NCBI GenBank assembly: GCA_963626545.1
Contig: CAVFYJ010000017.1
Location: 1 to 43,276, forward strand
Reading direction: 5' to 3'
Length of the DNA: 43,276 nucleotides
Source: Anthropogastromicrobium sp963626545
Lineage (GTDB): Bacteria; Bacillota; Clostridia; Lachnospirales; Lachnospiraceae
A program made the translations under genes and the position numbers. The notes beneath the pieces are model-generated. The model saw only the letters and a list, made by a program, of their open reading frames with translations. It had not been told where the DNA came from and did no database searches. This document shows, piece by piece, positions 1 to 8,987 of the stretch; positions within the stretch are counted from its first letter, which is position 1, and every line of letters begins with the position of its first letter.

Positions 1-22
1 GCGCTTTCATCTCGGTCATTGA

Positions 23-415
23 ATGGCCGAGGATTCCCGCGCCAGATTCCTAAAAGCAACCTTTCTTGCAGGCGGTCTGGAGGAGATGGATCTTGAGGAG
101 CTTCTTCCGCTCGTCACCGGAAATGCAGCCATGAAACTGCCGGGGCTTGTCTTTGCCTCTGCCGCACAGGGCACCGTCAATGCATTTATGACGATTCGCG
201 TCGGAATTTTGACAAAAAAATATCTTTTCAGTGCCGACGGACCAATCGAGATGGCGCAGGCACGAAAAGATTCTTATAAAGAAGCGATTGAATTTTTGAA
301 GAAATGCGAGCTGCACAAGGATGTGCTCGCGATGGTAGGCCGGACGGCGCGCGGCGCAAAGGAGGCCGCGGCGTCGTCCGTGAAGAAGGTTATCGAAAAT
401 GTGAAAGGGAAGTAA
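23..415 (+). CDS. DUF697-like protein, C-terminal part or truncated gene
   Basis: The 130-residue product has a hydrophobic alanine/glycine-rich stretch followed by a segment reading VNAFMTIRVGILTKKY, which resembles the end of the DUF697 (YcjF-like) membrane-associated family. It ends in a basic tail (SVKKVIENVKGK). Family members are usually longer and often follow a GTPase domain, so this is probably only the C-terminal part. The in-frame codon directly before the ATG is a TGA stop (20-22), and no Shine-Dalgarno sequence is visible in the few upstream bases. The true start is therefore unsure. The gene could be a fragment, frameshifted near the window edge, or translated from this ATG by coupling to an upstream gene. 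Function unknown. Confidence 0.5.
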   Translation: MAEDSRARFLKATFLAGGLEEMDLEELLPLVTGNAAMKLPGLVFASAAQGTVNAFMTIRVGILTKKYLFSADGPIEMAQARKDSYKEAIEFLKKCELHKDVLAMVGRTARGAKEAAASSVKKVIENVKGK

Positions 416-447
416 AGCACTGTCGCTTCAGCTGCCTTTACATGATA

Positions 448-1374
448 TCATCTCACACAGGCAAGCTGCTCTCCGTCCACGTACAGTCGGCATCCCTGGA
501 CAGCAGTCAACGCACGAAGACTTTCGTCGGTACAGCTTTCCGGGTACTGACCGGTGAAATAAAACATCTCTGCGGTGTCAGCCTCGACCAGAATATCGGC
601 ATGATGACCATTTGTCTGGTCGGAAGGGTCTGCACCTGGTTCTACGAGTAAATTTTGCGGGCAGCGCTTCCAGTGCGCAAAATCCTCGGAAACGTATACA
701 GAAAGACCTTTCCAGCAGTCATTGATCATCCATTTCTTACCGCCAAGTTCGAATACGTTCGGGCCTTCCTGTGAGCAGTCTGAAATTTCCTCTCCGACAA
801 CCTCCCAGTGATACAGATCACTGCTCTGCGCTGCATAGATGTGGCTGTCATGATTCTCATCCTTGTACCACATCTTATAAAGTCCCGGCTGTACCTCATA
901 CACGCAGGCATCAATCACGCGCTCAGAGGAAAGGGACAGCGTTGACTGGTAGGTCCAGTCCCAGAGATTTGATGAGGTATAGTGGAGAATGTGTCTCGGA
1001 TAGTCCCACGTGGTCGGAATTCCGGTGATGTAAGAGACGTACATGTGATACGTTCCATTCGCCTCAATGATCTCCGGCGCCCAGAAGGTATTGTGCCCAT
1101 GCTCAATATCAAGCCCCTCCAAGGTTCCACGATACAGCCAACTCTTTTTGTCATCTGACACGGCTACGCCAATCTTGCTTCCGTGAATTGAAGAATAGCC
1201 TACCTGAACCGAGGTTGAGCGGCGCTGCGTGTAAAACATGTAGTAACATTTTTCGTCTTTGTTCCAAATCACCGTTGGATCGGATGCGCCATCAAAAATC
1301 GGATCGCGAAACAGCGGTGCCGGAAAGCCTTTTTCCATTTTTATCTGTTGTTCTTTCTCCATCTTTTGTTCCAT
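448..1374 (-). CDS. GH43-like five-bladed beta-propeller glycoside hydrolase
   Basis: The 308-residue protein has the repeated blade pattern of clan GH-F/GH32-43-type propellers. It shows a first-blade RDPIFDGASDPTVIW with candidate catalytic Asp32, FWAPEIIEANGTYHMYVSY in blade two, IDACVYE with Asp155, and SQEGPNVFELGGKKWM with Glu203. The Asp/Asp/Glu triad spacing fits GH43 and relatives, but the exact family (43, 117 or an unclassified cousin) and substrate cannot be told by eye. There is no signal peptide, so it probably acts in the cytoplasm on imported oligosaccharides. A GGAAAGGAAA ribosome site precedes the start; an in-frame ATG at codon 13 is an alternative. It follows a small ORF by 38 bases and converges with the DUF697-like gene. 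Confidence 0.75.
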   Translation of the reverse strand: MEQKMEKEQQIKMEKGFPAPLFRDPIFDGASDPTVIWNKDEKCYYMFYTQRRSTSVQVGYSSIHGSKIGVAVSDDKKSWLYRGTLEGLDIEHGHNTFWAPEIIEANGTYHMYVSYITGIPTTWDYPRHILHYTSSNLWDWTYQSTLSLSSERVIDACVYEVQPGLYKMWYKDENHDSHIYAAQSSDLYHWEVVGEEISDCSQEGPNVFELGGKKWMINDCWKGLSVYVSEDFAHWKRCPQNLLVEPGADPSDQTNGHHADILVEADTAEMFYFTGQYPESCTDESLRALTAVQGCRLYVDGEQLACVR

Positions 1375-1412
1375 TTTTATTGTTTCCTTTCCACTAACTT
1401 CTTTTGTTCCGT

Positions 1413-1652
1413 TTAACTATTATTACTTTCTGGTAATGCTTCATCATATTGTTGGTCTGCTTCTTTAATCCACGTTATGACTTGTTGTTCATCCACATCC
1501 AACAGCTCTGCAATTACACTACTCTTATAATTTTTCTTATGCATTCGGATTGCACTCGACTGTTTTGCCTCAAGCTCTGCTCTTTCAGCGATTTCTTTTT
1601 CATATACCATTTTCAGATAATCTTCATCAAACAACACCGTCATAATATCCAT
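1413..1652 (-). CDS. small hypothetical protein with Rpn-type C-terminal helix-turn-helix look
   Basis: A 79-residue acidic protein: a long charged helix (YEKEIAERAELEAKQ) followed by a short helix-turn-helix-like segment (SSVIAELLDVDEQQVITWI). This resembles the C-terminal tail found after the nuclease domain in Rpn/PD-(D/E)XK transposase-like proteins of Lachnospiraceae, but no nuclease domain is present. It may be a remnant or a stand-alone small protein. A strong AGGAGG lies upstream. It is only 2 bases from the first ATG and 11 from the ATG at codon 4, so the start may be the latter (position 1643). A promoter candidate lies further upstream. It could be cotranscribed with the GH43-like gene. 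Function unknown. Confidence 0.55.
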   Translation of the reverse strand: MDIMTVLFDEDYLKMVYEKEIAERAELEAKQSSAIRMHKKNYKSSVIAELLDVDEQQVITWIKEADQQYDEALPESNNS

Positions 1653-1703
1653 AACCTCCTACAGTAGCAATGTAACTTAGAGATTACTTTCTTCTCTGTT
1701 TTC

Positions 1704-1732
1704 ACTTTATCACATATTTGATTTGATTGCAA
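1704..1732 (-). promoter_or_regulatory. sigma-A-like promoter for small ORF and GH43-like gene
   Basis: On the minus strand there is TTGCAA (1732-1727), a 17-base spacer, and TAAAGT (1709-1704), about 50 bases upstream of the small ORF. It is a reasonable but not perfect match to the sigma-A consensus. Confidence 0.4.
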
Positions 1733-1793
1733 TTCTTCCTTTCCATTCTTCACAAAATCTTTATAGTATCTACTCATATTGTCTACATTTATG

Positions 1794-1838
1794 AAAAAAG
1801 TCTGAGATGCTCAAGCTTACACGAACATCTCAGATTTT
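1794..1838 (-). terminator. Rho-independent terminator of ABC transporter operon
   Basis: A 9-bp perfect stem, TCTGAGATG (1801-1809) with CATCTCAGA (1826-1834), has A-rich and T-rich flanks. Read on the minus strand, the stem is followed by a run of six T. It lies 40 bases beyond the stop of the ytcP-like permease. Confidence 0.85.
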
Positions 1839-1878
1839 ACTCTAATCATACAATACTTTAAATCCGTAATTTGTAAAT

Positions 1879-2808
1879 TTATCCCTTCACAGAACCGACC
1901 ATTACCCCCTTCTCAAAGAACTTCTGAAGGAATGGATAGATAATGATGAGCGGCAATGCTGCAAATACCATGCAGGCCAACTCGATTGTCTTATAGTTTG
2001 ATGCCGATGATACCACATTTCGGATATTGGCTGCTGTTCCTACGTCCATTGATTTTTGAAGTTCCTCTGCTGCCTTACTCGACTTTGTAACAGAGAGCAA
2101 ATAGTACGATAATGTTTGCAGCTTTGGTGAACGTGTGTAATAAAGGGTTGCGGTGTAATCGTTCCAGATTCCAACTGCGGTGAAAATTCCAAGTGCACTG
2201 AGTACTGGCTTTGACAACGGCAGTACAATTTTAAAGAAAACTCGGTACTCCGAAGAACCGTCAATTCTGGCCGATTCAAAAAGTGAATCCGGAATTCCCT
2301 TAAAGTTTGCTGTGAAAATAATTACATTGTAGAAGCCGCCAAATAAATTCGGAATAATATATACCCAATAAGAATTATACAGCTTCAAATAGTTAAACAG
2401 GATAAAATAGGCAATCACACCACCGCTTAAATACATACTAGTAAATCCAAGCAACGTGTAGAACTTTTTTCCAACCAAATTGTTTCTGGAAAATCCGTAT
2501 GCAAACATAGCCGTTATTACAGTTTGAAAGAATGTTACCAGAATCGTTCTACTCGCTGTAATACCAAACGCACGTACAATCTCACCATCCTTTACAACAG
2601 CCTTCCAGCTCTCTAATGTAAATTCACGTGGAAACAGATATGCATATCCATTCTTGGAAAGATCCGATGCAGAGTTCAGTGAGTTAATAACAGAATACCA
2701 CATCGGGTACAATGTAATCAACATAATTAATGTCATTACGATATAAAGGCCAACCATAAAGCGCCTTTCATTCTTCTTTTTTGAATGCAGCTTTCCTTCT
2801 TTTGCCAT
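1879..2808 (-). CDS. carbohydrate ABC transporter permease, YtcP/LplC type
   Basis: A 309-residue inner-membrane permease (MalG-like) with about six membrane segments and the cytoplasmic EAA loop (SARIDGSSEYRVFFKIVLP) that docks to the ATPase. With the LplB-like permease just upstream it forms the channel of a YtcQ/LplA-type importer for complex oligosaccharides. The ORF is open further upstream, but the start at 2808 is preferred: an AGGAAGGAGGG sits at the right distance and the N-terminus MAKEGKLHSKKK then looks normal. The upstream permease ends 16 bases before this start. No ATP-binding subunit is nearby; related systems share a general MsmX-type ATPase encoded elsewhere. A terminator follows the gene. 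Confidence 0.92.
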   Translation of the reverse strand: MAKEGKLHSKKKNERRFMVGLYIVMTLIMLITLYPMWYSVINSLNSASDLSKNGYAYLFPREFTLESWKAVVKDGEIVRAFGITASRTILVTFFQTVITAMFAYGFSRNNLVGKKFYTLLGFTSMYLSGGVIAYFILFNYLKLYNSYWVYIIPNLFGGFYNVIIFTANFKGIPDSLFESARIDGSSEYRVFFKIVLPLSKPVLSALGIFTAVGIWNDYTATLYYTRSPKLQTLSYYLLSVTKSSKAAEELQKSMDVGTAANIRNVVSSASNYKTIELACMVFAALPLIIIYPFLQKFFEKGVMVGSVKG

Positions 2809-2824
2809 CGTTTTTCCCTCCTTC

Positions 2825-3754
2825 CTAGAACAATCCGCTTCCTGTAAGCTTTCCTGAAACAAAGTTGGCAATAAACAGCAGAACTAGCGCAATCGCAGAC
2901 TTGAAGATATTGATTGCCGATGCCATACCAAACTGCAGCTGCTGCAGACCTACCTTGTAAATATACGTGTCAATTACCTCGCTTCGCTCCAAGTTAAAGG
3001 AATTCTGCAATACGAAAATCTGATCGAAGTTATTGTTCATGATACCTGCCACTGCAAAAATAACCATGATCACAATCGTTCCCTTAATACATGGAAGTGT
3101 AATACTCCACATTTTGCGATAACGACCAGCGCCATCAATCTCCGCCGCTTCATACATTTCCTGATCAACTCCGGCGATTGCTGCTGTATACAAAATGGTT
3201 CCCCATCCAATTTCCTTAATTAAACTTGATGTGATGCTGATTCCCCAGAAATAGTCCGGCTTTGCCATAAAAACGACTGGATTTTTCAAAATCCCAAGGC
3301 TTAGCAAAAGCTGATTGACTGCACCGTCTGAGGCTAACAGATTAATTACGATACTTCCAAAAACAACCCATGAAATGAAATGAGGCATGTAAGTTACGGT
3401 TTTTACCAGATTCTTCATCTTTTCATGCTTAATTTCATTGATAAACAGAGCAAATAAAATCGTAAGCGGAATGGTGACCAGCTGACCAATTAAGTTAATG
3501 CCAAGCGTATTCACAAGCATTCCCATAAAATCATGATTGGAAAAGATAATTTTGAAATTCTGAAATCCATAAAATGGGCTAGTAAAGATTCCTACAATGC
3601 CCTGTGTAACCTTATAATTCTTAAAAGCCAGGATCAATCCAAACAACGGAATAATGTTAAAAACGATCATCAGCAGGGTTCCCGGCAGCATCATTGAGTG
3701 CAGCTGTAGCTGTACGCCCAGTCCATATCCTAATCTGTGCTTCCTCTTTGCCAT
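2825..3754 (-). CDS. carbohydrate ABC transporter permease, LplB type
   Basis: A 309-residue permease (MalF-like but short, as usual for the LplB group). It has about six membrane segments, an N-terminal LPGTLLMIVFNIIPLFGL first helix and the EAA loop EAAEIDGAGRYRKMWSITLP. It partners the YtcP-like permease and the binding protein encoded on either side. The ORF extends upstream, but an AGAGGAG ribosome site supports the ATG at 3754. An 11-bp perfect hairpin separates it from the binding-protein gene, a common place for processing or partial termination that lets the binding protein be made in excess. Confidence 0.92.
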   Translation of the reverse strand: MAKRKHRLGYGLGVQLQLHSMMLPGTLLMIVFNIIPLFGLILAFKNYKVTQGIVGIFTSPFYGFQNFKIIFSNHDFMGMLVNTLGINLIGQLVTIPLTILFALFINEIKHEKMKNLVKTVTYMPHFISWVVFGSIVINLLASDGAVNQLLLSLGILKNPVVFMAKPDYFWGISITSSLIKEIGWGTILYTAAIAGVDQEMYEAAEIDGAGRYRKMWSITLPCIKGTIVIMVIFAVAGIMNNNFDQIFVLQNSFNLERSEVIDTYIYKVGLQQLQFGMASAINIFKSAIALVLLFIANFVSGKLTGSGLF

Positions 3755-3777
3755 TCTTTCTCTCCTCTTATAAAACA

Positions 3778-3802
3778 CGGTCTGCACAGCTTGTGCAGAC
3801 CG
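3778..3802 (-). promoter_or_regulatory. intercistronic hairpin between binding protein and permeases
   Basis: Perfect 11-bp inverted repeat CGGTCTGCACA (3778-3788) and TGTGCAGACCG (3792-3802) with a 3-base loop. On the minus strand it is followed only by TGTTTTATA, so it is at best a weak terminator. Its position fits an mRNA-stabilising or partial-termination element between solute-binding protein and permease genes. Confidence 0.65.
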
Positions 3803-3836
3803 TATTGACTTGACTTCACTTCAACATTGATTTCGT

Positions 3837-5516
3837 TTACTCGCTGTAAACCTGTGCATTCGGGTTCTCAATGCTCTGGTCATACTGCTCATATGCGGTC
3901 TGAAGATACTCGTTTAATGCAGCATCCACTGCCTCAACATCATATTCATTTAATGTATCAATCATGTTCTGATATTCCTTCTCGAATTCCTCATCGCTTG
4001 TTGCAGAAATGATCTTTGCCTTCTGACTTTCCAGATAATTCTTAATCTGTGTGTACTTGATTCCCAGATCGCTGCTGGCCTCAAGCGGATTTGCATTTAC
4101 AGTTGTGAGCAATCCAGAATTGTAAATGTATGTTGTATCCCAGCGTCCAAGAGCAGAGCATGCAACTGAATATGCCAGATCCGAGCCATTTGCGCCATCA
4201 TCCTGTGCTTCTGGTCCCGGTGTAGTTGCCCAGAAGAAATCGGTATCGTTGAACGGCCACAGCCAGATGTTCTGTGCATACACATCATTGTAACGCTCCA
4301 GACCTTCCTCGGTACGAACCATGGTTCCATCTTCCTGAACCGTGTAATCCTCGCCCTCAACACCATAGTAATTTAACCACAGACCTTCCTCACTTGTTGC
4401 AAAGCTAAGTGCCTTTGCCAGTGCTTCTGGATTCTCGCAATTCTTGGATACAAATGTCTTGATCCATCCAGTACCTGCCAAGGAGTTGATTCCTACAGTT
4501 GGAACTGCACCAGTATCGGACAGAATCGGACCATAGGAGGTCATATTCGATTTACTAAGATCTGCCTGTGCCGGATTTCCAAACCAGCAGAACACACGGC
4601 CAGACTCAATATAAGTAACAAGTGCATTCTCATCCAGAGTCAGCAGATTCAAATCCATGTAACCGTTACGAACCATATCGTTTGTAAACTTCAGAACCTC
4701 TTTGTAACCCGGATTCAGCTCTTTTAATCTGTAATTTCCTTCGTCGTCAACCGGAACCACACCAAAGCTGTCACTCATAACACCGTCTAAGGAATTCAGC
4801 CAGAGATTTGCATTCATCGTTGCCACAATAATCGGCTCACCGTCTACGGTATAACCAGAGTTTGCCACCTTTTCAAGTGTTGCCATAAATGCTTCCTGTG
4901 TCTGAACATCTTCCTGTGTAAGTCCAAGATCTTCCATAATCTTTTCATTAAACATGATGGAACTGTTCTGTCCATAAACAACGTTATTTACATATGTTTC
5001 GGAGCAAAGCGGATACGTCTCTCTGTGTTCAACGGATTCCATATGGCTTGGGAAGAACCAGAAATCGCCATATGAGTTCGTGATTGCTTCCTTCACATCA
5101 GATGGGAAATCGGTTAACAAATGAGAATCTGAATCATACTGCTGCATAAACTCATCAATTGTCCATACATAACCAGATTCAATTAACTGTGTGATCGTCT
5201 CGTTATCCGTAATGGAAATCAGATCTGGCAGATCATCTGTTGCAATCATCAATGCCAACTTTGTGTCCGCATCGGTCGCCGGCTGCTCAATCTCAAAGCT
5301 TACACCAAAATTTTCCTTAATGGAATCCATCAACGGTGAAGTCTCCGCACCATTCCAGTTTGCTGGCCCCCATCCAGATACATCAGAGAACCAGTCAATT
5401 GTGACATCCTCTGCCGCCTGTGCAGTTGTCTGAACCGCATTTGGAACCATTGCCATTGCTGCTAATGCAGATGTGAGTGCGAGTGACATTGCCTTTCGTT
5501 TCATTTCCTTCTTCAT
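3837..5516 (-). CDS. extracellular solute-binding protein, LplA/YtcQ type
   Basis: A 559-residue binding protein of the large oligosaccharide-binding class that partners LplB/YtcP permeases. The N-terminus has positive residues, a hydrophobic alanine-rich core and a likely signal peptidase I site after AQA (AQA-AEDVT). The mature part begins VTIDWFSDVSGWG and contains the typical DLPDLISITDN and SGYVWTIDEFM segments. There is no cysteine in or just after the signal peptide, so it should not be a lipoprotein, unlike most Firmicute binding proteins of this class. It is the first gene of the transporter operon, immediately downstream of the regulatory two-component genes but with its own promoter region. 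Confidence 0.92.
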   Translation of the reverse strand: MKKEMKRKAMSLALTSALAAMAMVPNAVQTTAQAAEDVTIDWFSDVSGWGPANWNGAETSPLMDSIKENFGVSFEIEQPATDADTKLALMIATDDLPDLISITDNETITQLIESGYVWTIDEFMQQYDSDSHLLTDFPSDVKEAITNSYGDFWFFPSHMESVEHRETYPLCSETYVNNVVYGQNSSIMFNEKIMEDLGLTQEDVQTQEAFMATLEKVANSGYTVDGEPIIVATMNANLWLNSLDGVMSDSFGVVPVDDEGNYRLKELNPGYKEVLKFTNDMVRNGYMDLNLLTLDENALVTYIESGRVFCWFGNPAQADLSKSNMTSYGPILSDTGAVPTVGINSLAGTGWIKTFVSKNCENPEALAKALSFATSEEGLWLNYYGVEGEDYTVQEDGTMVRTEEGLERYNDVYAQNIWLWPFNDTDFFWATTPGPEAQDDGANGSDLAYSVACSALGRWDTTYIYNSGLLTTVNANPLEASSDLGIKYTQIKNYLESQKAKIISATSDEEFEKEYQNMIDTLNEYDVEAVDAALNEYLQTAYEQYDQSIENPNAQVYSE

Positions 5517-5581
5517 CTTGTTATTACCCCTTTCACTATATTGTCCTTATTTCAGGACTCTTACGTTTTTGTTATGTCATC

Positions 5582-5670
5582 ATTATACACAGTCTTTTTG
5601 CTTTGGCACATGGATTATTCGTCATTTTATTTGGTAATTTGTTTATTTTTCTTTTGGAATTTGTTTATTT
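5582..5670 (-). promoter_or_regulatory. promoter region and candidate YesN operator of transporter operon
   Basis: On the minus strand a consensus TATAAT (5587-5582) lies about 65 bases upstream of the binding-protein start, with a poor -35 match, as expected for an activated promoter. Upstream of it are two identical 13-base direct repeats (plus strand AATTTGTTTATTT at 5636-5648 and 5658-5670). They are spaced exactly 22 bp, two helical turns, which suits dimer-type binding by an AraC/YesN-family DNA-binding domain. The distal repeat touches the 3-prime end of the response-regulator gene itself. Confidence 0.55.
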
Positions 5671-7150
5671 ATTCTTTATTATTGGCAGTAGCACCTCCGT
5701 TTTTTTGTTCTTTTCGATACTCATTCGGGGAAACACCATTGTTTTTCTTGAACGTCTTTGAAAAATAAAACAAATCGGTATAACCCGTTTCCTCTGCAAT
5801 TTCTGTGATTGTCTTATCCGTATACACAAGCAATTCTCTGGCGCGTTCCATTCGCCGCTCCAAAAGAAGCTCGGAATAATTCTTTCCCGTCTGACGTTTT
5901 AAAATCTGCGTCAATGCACCCTGGCTCATCCCCAACTCCTTTCCAATGGTAGCCAGCGTCGGCGCGTTTGCCATCTGCTTTTCAATAATCTGAATTATGT
6001 ACTGCGCACTATCACTTCCACTCTCCGACTGAACTGGGAAAAATTCAGTCAGCCATTGAAAGAACCGATCCGCTTTCGGGTAAGCATGAAGCAAATCCAT
6101 CTCACGCACCCACTCCTGTGGTTTCAAATTTTTCCCTTCTATCTTTTTATACGCGTAATCCATTCGCTCCAAAATGGAAAACAGTTCATCCGATAATACC
6201 GTTCCAGTTTCCACGTCCAATTTCAGGGATTCTAGCTGTGTCCGCACCTGCGCATTCTGATGATAATGCATTGCACGGCTCATCTCATCCCATTTTTCCC
6301 AGCCAGTTCCTTTTATATGGTAGATAAACAGCTGCTTTTGTGCAAACTCTGCTGTCCGAAGTGCAGTATCCGCCTCCCAGATCATCTCCGAAATCTTTTG
6401 TGTACCATCACTCACTCTTGAAATTCCCCAAATTTGATTTTGATCGGTTATTCGTTTCTGAAACAGTTCTTTTGCTGTTTCACCATCTGGCACATCCGTT
6501 CCACTTCCCATGCACAAAGCATACTCATTTTCACCACGATTTCCGAGTCGAAACATACGAAATCCACTACTGTCTTGTATCGCCTTTTCTTTTTCCATCT
6601 CCCTATGCGGCTCTGCTGTCCTTTTACACGCTGCCACAAAACACATTTTTCCTGTCCACTCGCTCTCAGACAGTTGAAACAGTTCCCCGATCACCTCTCT
6701 TGCCTGCTTGTATTGCATCTTCGTCCAAAACTGCTTTTCATTATAAGCTTCTGTCTCCAACTGTTTTTCCTGTTGCTTTGACAAAAAATCCGCCAGACGC
6801 ACCATGCAATCCTTTAACTGTTCCCGCTTGACTTGTTTCAATAAATATTCAAATGCACCGTGCTTAATCGCCTCCTGTGCATATTGAAATTCTGCAAAAC
6901 CGCTGACTAATACCACCTGTGTCTTCATTTTCTCGTCATGAAGTTTCTTTAACAGCTCCAGACCACTCATGCCCGGCATCCGAATGTCGGTAATAATGAC
7001 ATCGGGCGGATTTTTGCGAATCTCTTCCCATGCTGCCTTTGCGCTGTTTGACTTTCCGCAGATGCAAAATCCATACTCCTCCCATGGAATCAACTTTTCA
7101 AGACTGATTAGTGCCCATACCTCATCATCAATTAAATATACCCGAAACAT
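5669..7150 (-). CDS. response regulator with AraC-type DNA-binding domain (YesN-like)
   Basis: A 493-residue regulator. The receiver domain spans residues 1-120, with Asp8/Asp9 in the acid pocket, phosphoacceptor Asp55 in IITDIRMPG and the switch Lys in YLLKQVK. A variable middle follows, then a C-terminal double helix-turn-helix of the AraC family (ATIGKELGMSQGALTQILKR ending in YTDLFYFSKTFKK). It works with the YesM-like kinase encoded just upstream, whose stop lies 22 bases inside this gene, so the two are translationally coupled. The start at 7150 is chosen because AAAGGAGG lies 6 bases before it; the ATG two codons earlier abuts the ribosome site. Its likely target is the downstream transporter operon. 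Confidence 0.93.
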   Translation of the reverse strand: MFRVYLIDDEVWALISLEKLIPWEEYGFCICGKSNSAKAAWEEIRKNPPDVIITDIRMPGMSGLELLKKLHDEKMKTQVVLVSGFAEFQYAQEAIKHGAFEYLLKQVKREQLKDCMVRLADFLSKQQEKQLETEAYNEKQFWTKMQYKQAREVIGELFQLSESEWTGKMCFVAACKRTAEPHREMEKEKAIQDSSGFRMFRLGNRGENEYALCMGSGTDVPDGETAKELFQKRITDQNQIWGISRVSDGTQKISEMIWEADTALRTAEFAQKQLFIYHIKGTGWEKWDEMSRAMHYHQNAQVRTQLESLKLDVETGTVLSDELFSILERMDYAYKKIEGKNLKPQEWVREMDLLHAYPKADRFFQWLTEFFPVQSESGSDSAQYIIQIIEKQMANAPTLATIGKELGMSQGALTQILKRQTGKNYSELLLERRMERARELLVYTDKTITEIAEETGYTDLFYFSKTFKKNNGVSPNEYRKEQKNGGATANNKE

Positions 7151-8987
7151 ACTCATCCTCCTTTATATCTGCTTCCGCTAATACACAAATTTCCACTCTT
7201 GTTCCCGTTCCGATTTCACTTTCCACCGAAAAAGTAAAATTCTCTCCATAAAACAGTCGCAGCCTGCGATAAATATTGACCATTCCAATTCCATGCTTTT
7301 CGATCGGAATCAGATTTGTTCGATCATACTCTTTGAGCCGTTTGTTCATCTTGTCAAGCGCCTCCTCATCCATTCCATGTCCGTTATCAGATATCGAAAT
7401 CATAAGCTTATCCTCTTCTTTTTTGATTTCTACCTGAACCATTCCATCCGATTCTACGGTTTCTAATCCATGAAAGATTGCATTTTCCAAAAGCGGCTGA
7501 ATCACCATTTTCGGAAATACACAATCCATCGCTTCCTCATCTGCATGATATACGATTTGATAGCGCTTCATAAAGCGATACCCGATAATGGACGCATAAT
7601 CTTCAATATGCTGGCAGATAACCCGAATCGGTGCATACCCCTTTCCTCGAACATTGTAGGTAAAAAAGCTCGCCAGCGATTCCGAAATTGCCGCAATATC
7701 CGGAACATCATAATACAGCGCCATCCCTCGAATACACTCAAATGTATTATAAAGGAAGTGAGGATTGATCTGATTGCGGTATGCCAATAACTCCGACTGC
7801 TTCTTTTGATATTCTACCTCCAATATCTTCTTGCTTGCCTGAATATTCTCATCATTTAACCGATCAATATCATCTAGCATGGAATTTAGATTTTTTGCTA
7901 ATACTCCCATCTCATTATCCGACACTACTTCCATTCTGCTTTTTCTGTTTACAGCGTAATAATTCATAAATGCAATCTGCTGTTTCACCGGTCGCAAAAA
8001 GCTCGCATAAATTCCAAGGAACAATACAAAAATCAAAAGTCCCATCGCCAGATACGTAATCATATTAATTCTCTGTATGTTGTTGATATCACGAAAAACC
8101 GTGTTTCTCGGAATGCTAAATAAAATCTTCCACTTTGCCTTATCGAAGCTGCCCTGATACAAAAAAGAATATGCATCTCCATCTGCATCTGAATCCATCT
8201 TCATTGAAAACCACTGACTTTCATCTGCCAGATACGATGGACGTTTCCCTTTTTCCAATATAATTTCAGAATCACCGTCTACCATCGCACACCATTGCTC
8301 ACCAGATTGTACAACATCTGGAAGTCGCTGCTCCACAAAATCAAGACTTACCAACATACAACAAAATCCATTTTTTTCTTTTACCATTGAATTTTCCACC
8401 GAATACAATGGCACCATAACACGAAAATAATCATTCTTCTCAATATGGCAGACTCCAGAAAAAGAAATGGATGTTCCATTTTCTGATGTGCTATACAGAC
8501 TAGAGGGAATGGTCACACCCGTATTGGCAACCATTTTCCCATTTTTATCATATAAAATGATCGCCTTTATGTAGCTTTGAATGGTTTTTAGCCGATTAAA
8601 TTCATATTGCACACCAGACAGCGCACTGTTTCGCTCACCAAAATTCTCTGCCGTCAAAAATTCATTTAAAGTCTCACTCGACATAATCGTATATGATAGC
8701 TGCACCAGATCAAAGATACCTCTGTTGATATCCGAAACCGTCTGATCAAATAGTGCTTCATTGTATTCCTCATATTCATTTCGAATTGACTCACCTGCAA
8801 TTCGATTGGAAAAATACCACGAACCCACAAATACAGCAAGAGAAATCACACAGATCCATGCATACACCGTTACAAGCTTTGCACGCCCTACAAGATCAAT
8901 CAGCTTTCTTATTTTTCCTTTTATTGTTCCTATTGCTGATTTTTTCGTTTCCATTTCCACTCTCATTCTCCTTCCTGCCTTATTCAT
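7128..8987 (-). CDS. sensor histidine kinase, YesM-like
   Basis: A membrane kinase of about 610-619 residues: first membrane helix near residues 38-60, an extracellular sensing domain of about 240 residues, second helix near 305-328, then a HAMP-like linker. The His_kinase (LytS/YesM) dimerisation motif is NQINPHFLYNTFECIRGMA. The ATPase domain has the N box (PLLENAIFHGLE) and glycine boxes (SDNGHGMDEE, KHGIGMVNIYRRL). The first ATG overlaps the stop of the upstream AraC gene as ATGA, arguing for coupling. However, a GTG at 8960 has AAGGAG 7 bases upstream and may be the main start. It is expected to phosphorylate the YesN-like regulator in response to an extracellular sugar. Confidence 0.93.
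   Translation of the reverse strand: MNKAGRRMRVEMETKKSAIGTIKGKIRKLIDLVGRAKLVTVYAWICVISLAVFVGSWYFSNRIAGESIRNEYEEYNEALFDQTVSDINRGIFDLVQLSYTIMSSETLNEFLTAENFGERNSALSGVQYEFNRLKTIQSYIKAIILYDKNGKMVANTGVTIPSSLYSTSENGTSISFSGVCHIEKNDYFRVMVPLYSVENSMVKEKNGFCCMLVSLDFVEQRLPDVVQSGEQWCAMVDGDSEIILEKGKRPSYLADESQWFSMKMDSDADGDAYSFLYQGSFDKAKWKILFSIPRNTVFRDINNIQRINMITYLAMGLLIFVLFLGIYASFLRPVKQQIAFMNYYAVNRKSRMEVVSDNEMGVLAKNLNSMLDDIDRLNDENIQASKKILEVEYQKKQSELLAYRNQINPHFLYNTFECIRGMALYYDVPDIAAISESLASFFTYNVRGKGYAPIRVICQHIEDYASIIGYRFMKRYQIVYHADEEAMDCVFPKMVIQPLLENAIFHGLETVESDGMVQVEIKKEEDKLMISISDNGHGMDEEALDKMNKRLKEYDRTNLIPIEKHGIGMVNIYRRLRLFYGENFTFSVESEIGTGTRVEICVLAEADIKEDEYVSGIFN

Noticed and set aside
304..651. 115-codon plus-strand ORF spanning the end of the DUF697-like gene
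   Set aside because: Overlaps two better-supported genes in other frames and has no ribosome site.
6340..6831. 163-codon plus-strand ORF inside the response-regulator gene
   Set aside because: Shadow of the intact yesN-like gene, rich in His/Phe/Ser/Pro as expected for antisense reading.
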